Below are positions 63,151-64,000 of a stretch of 64,000 nucleotides of DNA, piece by piece; position 1 is the stretch's first letter, and each line of letters opens with the position of its first letter. The notes beneath the pieces were generated by a model, which did no database searches, was not told the DNA's origin, and worked only from the letters and a program-made list of their open reading frames with translations. The position numbers and the translations under genes are program-made. Origin of the DNA: Mycolicibacterium flavescens (lineage in GTDB: Bacteria; Actinomycetota; Actinomycetes; Mycobacteriales; Mycobacteriaceae); NCBI GenBank assembly GCA_900637135.1, contig LR134353.1, positions 1,984,001 through 2,048,000 on the forward strand. Direction: 5' to 3'.

Positions 63151-64000
63151 AGTTCTATGTCAGCCTGGCTTTCCTCGACGCCGCAGAGGTCGTCGAGATC
63201 GCCAAGGCGGCAGACGACCTCGGCTACGAAGGCCTCGGCATCCCGGATCACGTCGTCAACCTCGAGACGTTGGAGACCCCGTACCCCTACACCAAGGACG
63301 GCAGCAGGCGCTGGGAGCCGTTCACCGACTGGCCCGATCCGTGGGTGCTGATCGGCGGGCTGGCCCTCGTCACGTCACGGTCGCGGTTCGTCACCACGGT
63401 GTATCTGCCCGCGATGCGCGACCCCTACTCGGCGGCGAAGGCGATCGGCACCGCAGCCGTCCTGGCCGGCGGCCGACTCGAACTCGGCATCGGCGTCGGC
63501 TGGTGTGAGGAGGAGTTCACGCTGATGGGTCAGCAGTTCGCGCGGCGCGGTAAACGCACCGACGAGATGCTCGAGCTGATGAAGGAACTCTGGAAACCGG
63601 GCTGGACGGAGTTCGACGGTGCGTTCTACACAACGCCGAAGCTGGAGATGGAGCCGACACCGCCGCCGATCCCGGTGTACGTCGGCGGGCTCTCCGATAT
63701 CGCGCTTCGCCGCGCGGCGCGCCACGACGGCTGGATCGGCGATCTGATCACCACCGACCGTGCCCTCGAACGTGTCGCCACGCTGCGCGATCTACGCGCC
63801 GAAAAGGGTTTGACCATGGACGGTTTCGAGGTGCTGACCCCGCTGACCGACGCGTTCACCCCCGATCATTTCGACCGCGCGGAAGCAGGCGGCATCACCG
63901 GCATCATCACCATGCCGTGGATGTTCTACGCCGGCCCGCAGGCTTCGTTGGCCGAGAAGATCGACGGGATGAAGCGGTTCCGCAAGGACCTTCGGCTCGA
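63147..64000 (+). CDS. LLM-class (luciferase-like, probably F420-dependent) oxidoreductase, 3' partial
   Basis: About 284 codons present and open at the window end. TIM-barrel signatures: FVTTVYLPAMRDPYSAAKA, AVLAGGRLELGIGVGWCEEEF, MLELMKELWKPG, and PPIPVYVGGLSDIALRRAAR. Mycobacterial members usually use the deazaflavin F420 for redox chemistry on lipids, nitro compounds or sulfonates. The substrate cannot be told. ATG 63147 overlaps the thioesterase stop, so they are one operon. Confidence 0.9.
   Translation, partial: MKFYVSLAFLDAAEVVEIAKAADDLGYEGLGIPDHVVNLETLETPYPYTKDGSRRWEPFTDWPDPWVLIGGLALVTSRSRFVTTVYLPAMRDPYSAAKAIGTAAVLAGGRLELGIGVGWCEEEFTLMGQQFARRGKRTDEMLELMKELWKPGWTEFDGAFYTTPKLEMEPTPPPIPVYVGGLSDIALRRAARHDGWIGDLITTDRALERVATLRDLRAEKGLTMDGFEVLTPLTDAFTPDHFDRAEAGGITGIITMPWMFYAGPQASLAEKIDGMKRFRKDLRL

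Overview
The window is high-GC chromosomal DNA from a mycobacterium, most likely a fast-growing Mycolicibacterium-type species. The main reason is gene order. Read in reverse, the flanks follow the M. tuberculosis Rv2221c-Rv2241 neighbourhood: glnE, glnA2, a CaeA/Hip1-type protease, panB, a CYTH-CHAD protein, RNase H/phosphatase, zinc-ribbon protein, Nif3-like protein, cobC, ptkA-ptpA, SURF1, cobD, a DUF2236 protein, ahpE, a DUF3052 protein and aceE. Recognition was by eye from translated sequence; no database search was possible.

Layout. 1-4.2 kb: 5' part of aceE (reverse), a lipoprotein, a DUF3052 protein, the one-Cys peroxiredoxin ahpE behind a tandem 33-bp repeat, and tRNA-Val(UAC). 4.3-7.1 kb: a Na+/proline-type symporter, a VOC protein and a DUF2236 oxygenase-like protein. 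7.1-14.1 kb: cobalamin-linked and phospho-signalling genes (cobD, SURF1, ptpA, ptkA, cobC, Nif3-like, zinc ribbon, RNase H/phosphatase), many with stop/start overlaps. 14.1-16.3 kb: a cupin-type XRE regulator divergent from a thioredoxin-reductase-like flavoprotein and a methyltransferase. 16.4-20.4 kb: a DUF222/HNH protein, an LpqN-type lipoprotein, a small secreted protein, an ICMT-like membrane protein, a VOC protein and an AraC regulator. 20.47-20.89 kb: rnpB, the RNase P RNA.

20.87-38.13 kb is a roughly 17.2-kb integrated element inserted at the 3' end of rnpB and bounded by a 16-bp direct repeat. Its left side has a tyrosine integrase, a repressor, an excisionase-like protein and a string of small overlapping phage-type genes including a winged-helix replication-like protein. 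I see no capsid, portal, terminase, relaxase or FtsK-type gene, so it looks like a satellite or small integrative element. Its right half is a nuclease-rich cargo: a DUF5131 + TcmP pair; a large protein that looks like SRA + sulfur-binding + PD-(D/E)XK (a modification-dependent endonuclease); a five-gene operon (HTH protein, GIY-YIG nuclease, GHKL ATPase, small zinc-motif protein, PD-(D/E)XK nuclease); and a one-TM protein overlapping a methyltransferase. The five-gene operon is the best candidate for an undescribed, probably defensive, system.

38.2-55.2 kb returns to core chromosome: CYTH-CHAD, enoyl-CoA hydratase, panB, WS/DGAT acyltransferase, CaeA-like protease, a proline-rich secreted protein with a duplicated domain, TetR/TesB, a VOC / NAD-epimerase / sulfotransferase / DUF1214 cluster, glnA2 and glnE. 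55.4-62.2 kb holds one very large secreted repeat protein with eight ~394-bp repeats. The window ends with a PaaI-type thioesterase and a partial F420-type luciferase-like oxidoreductase.
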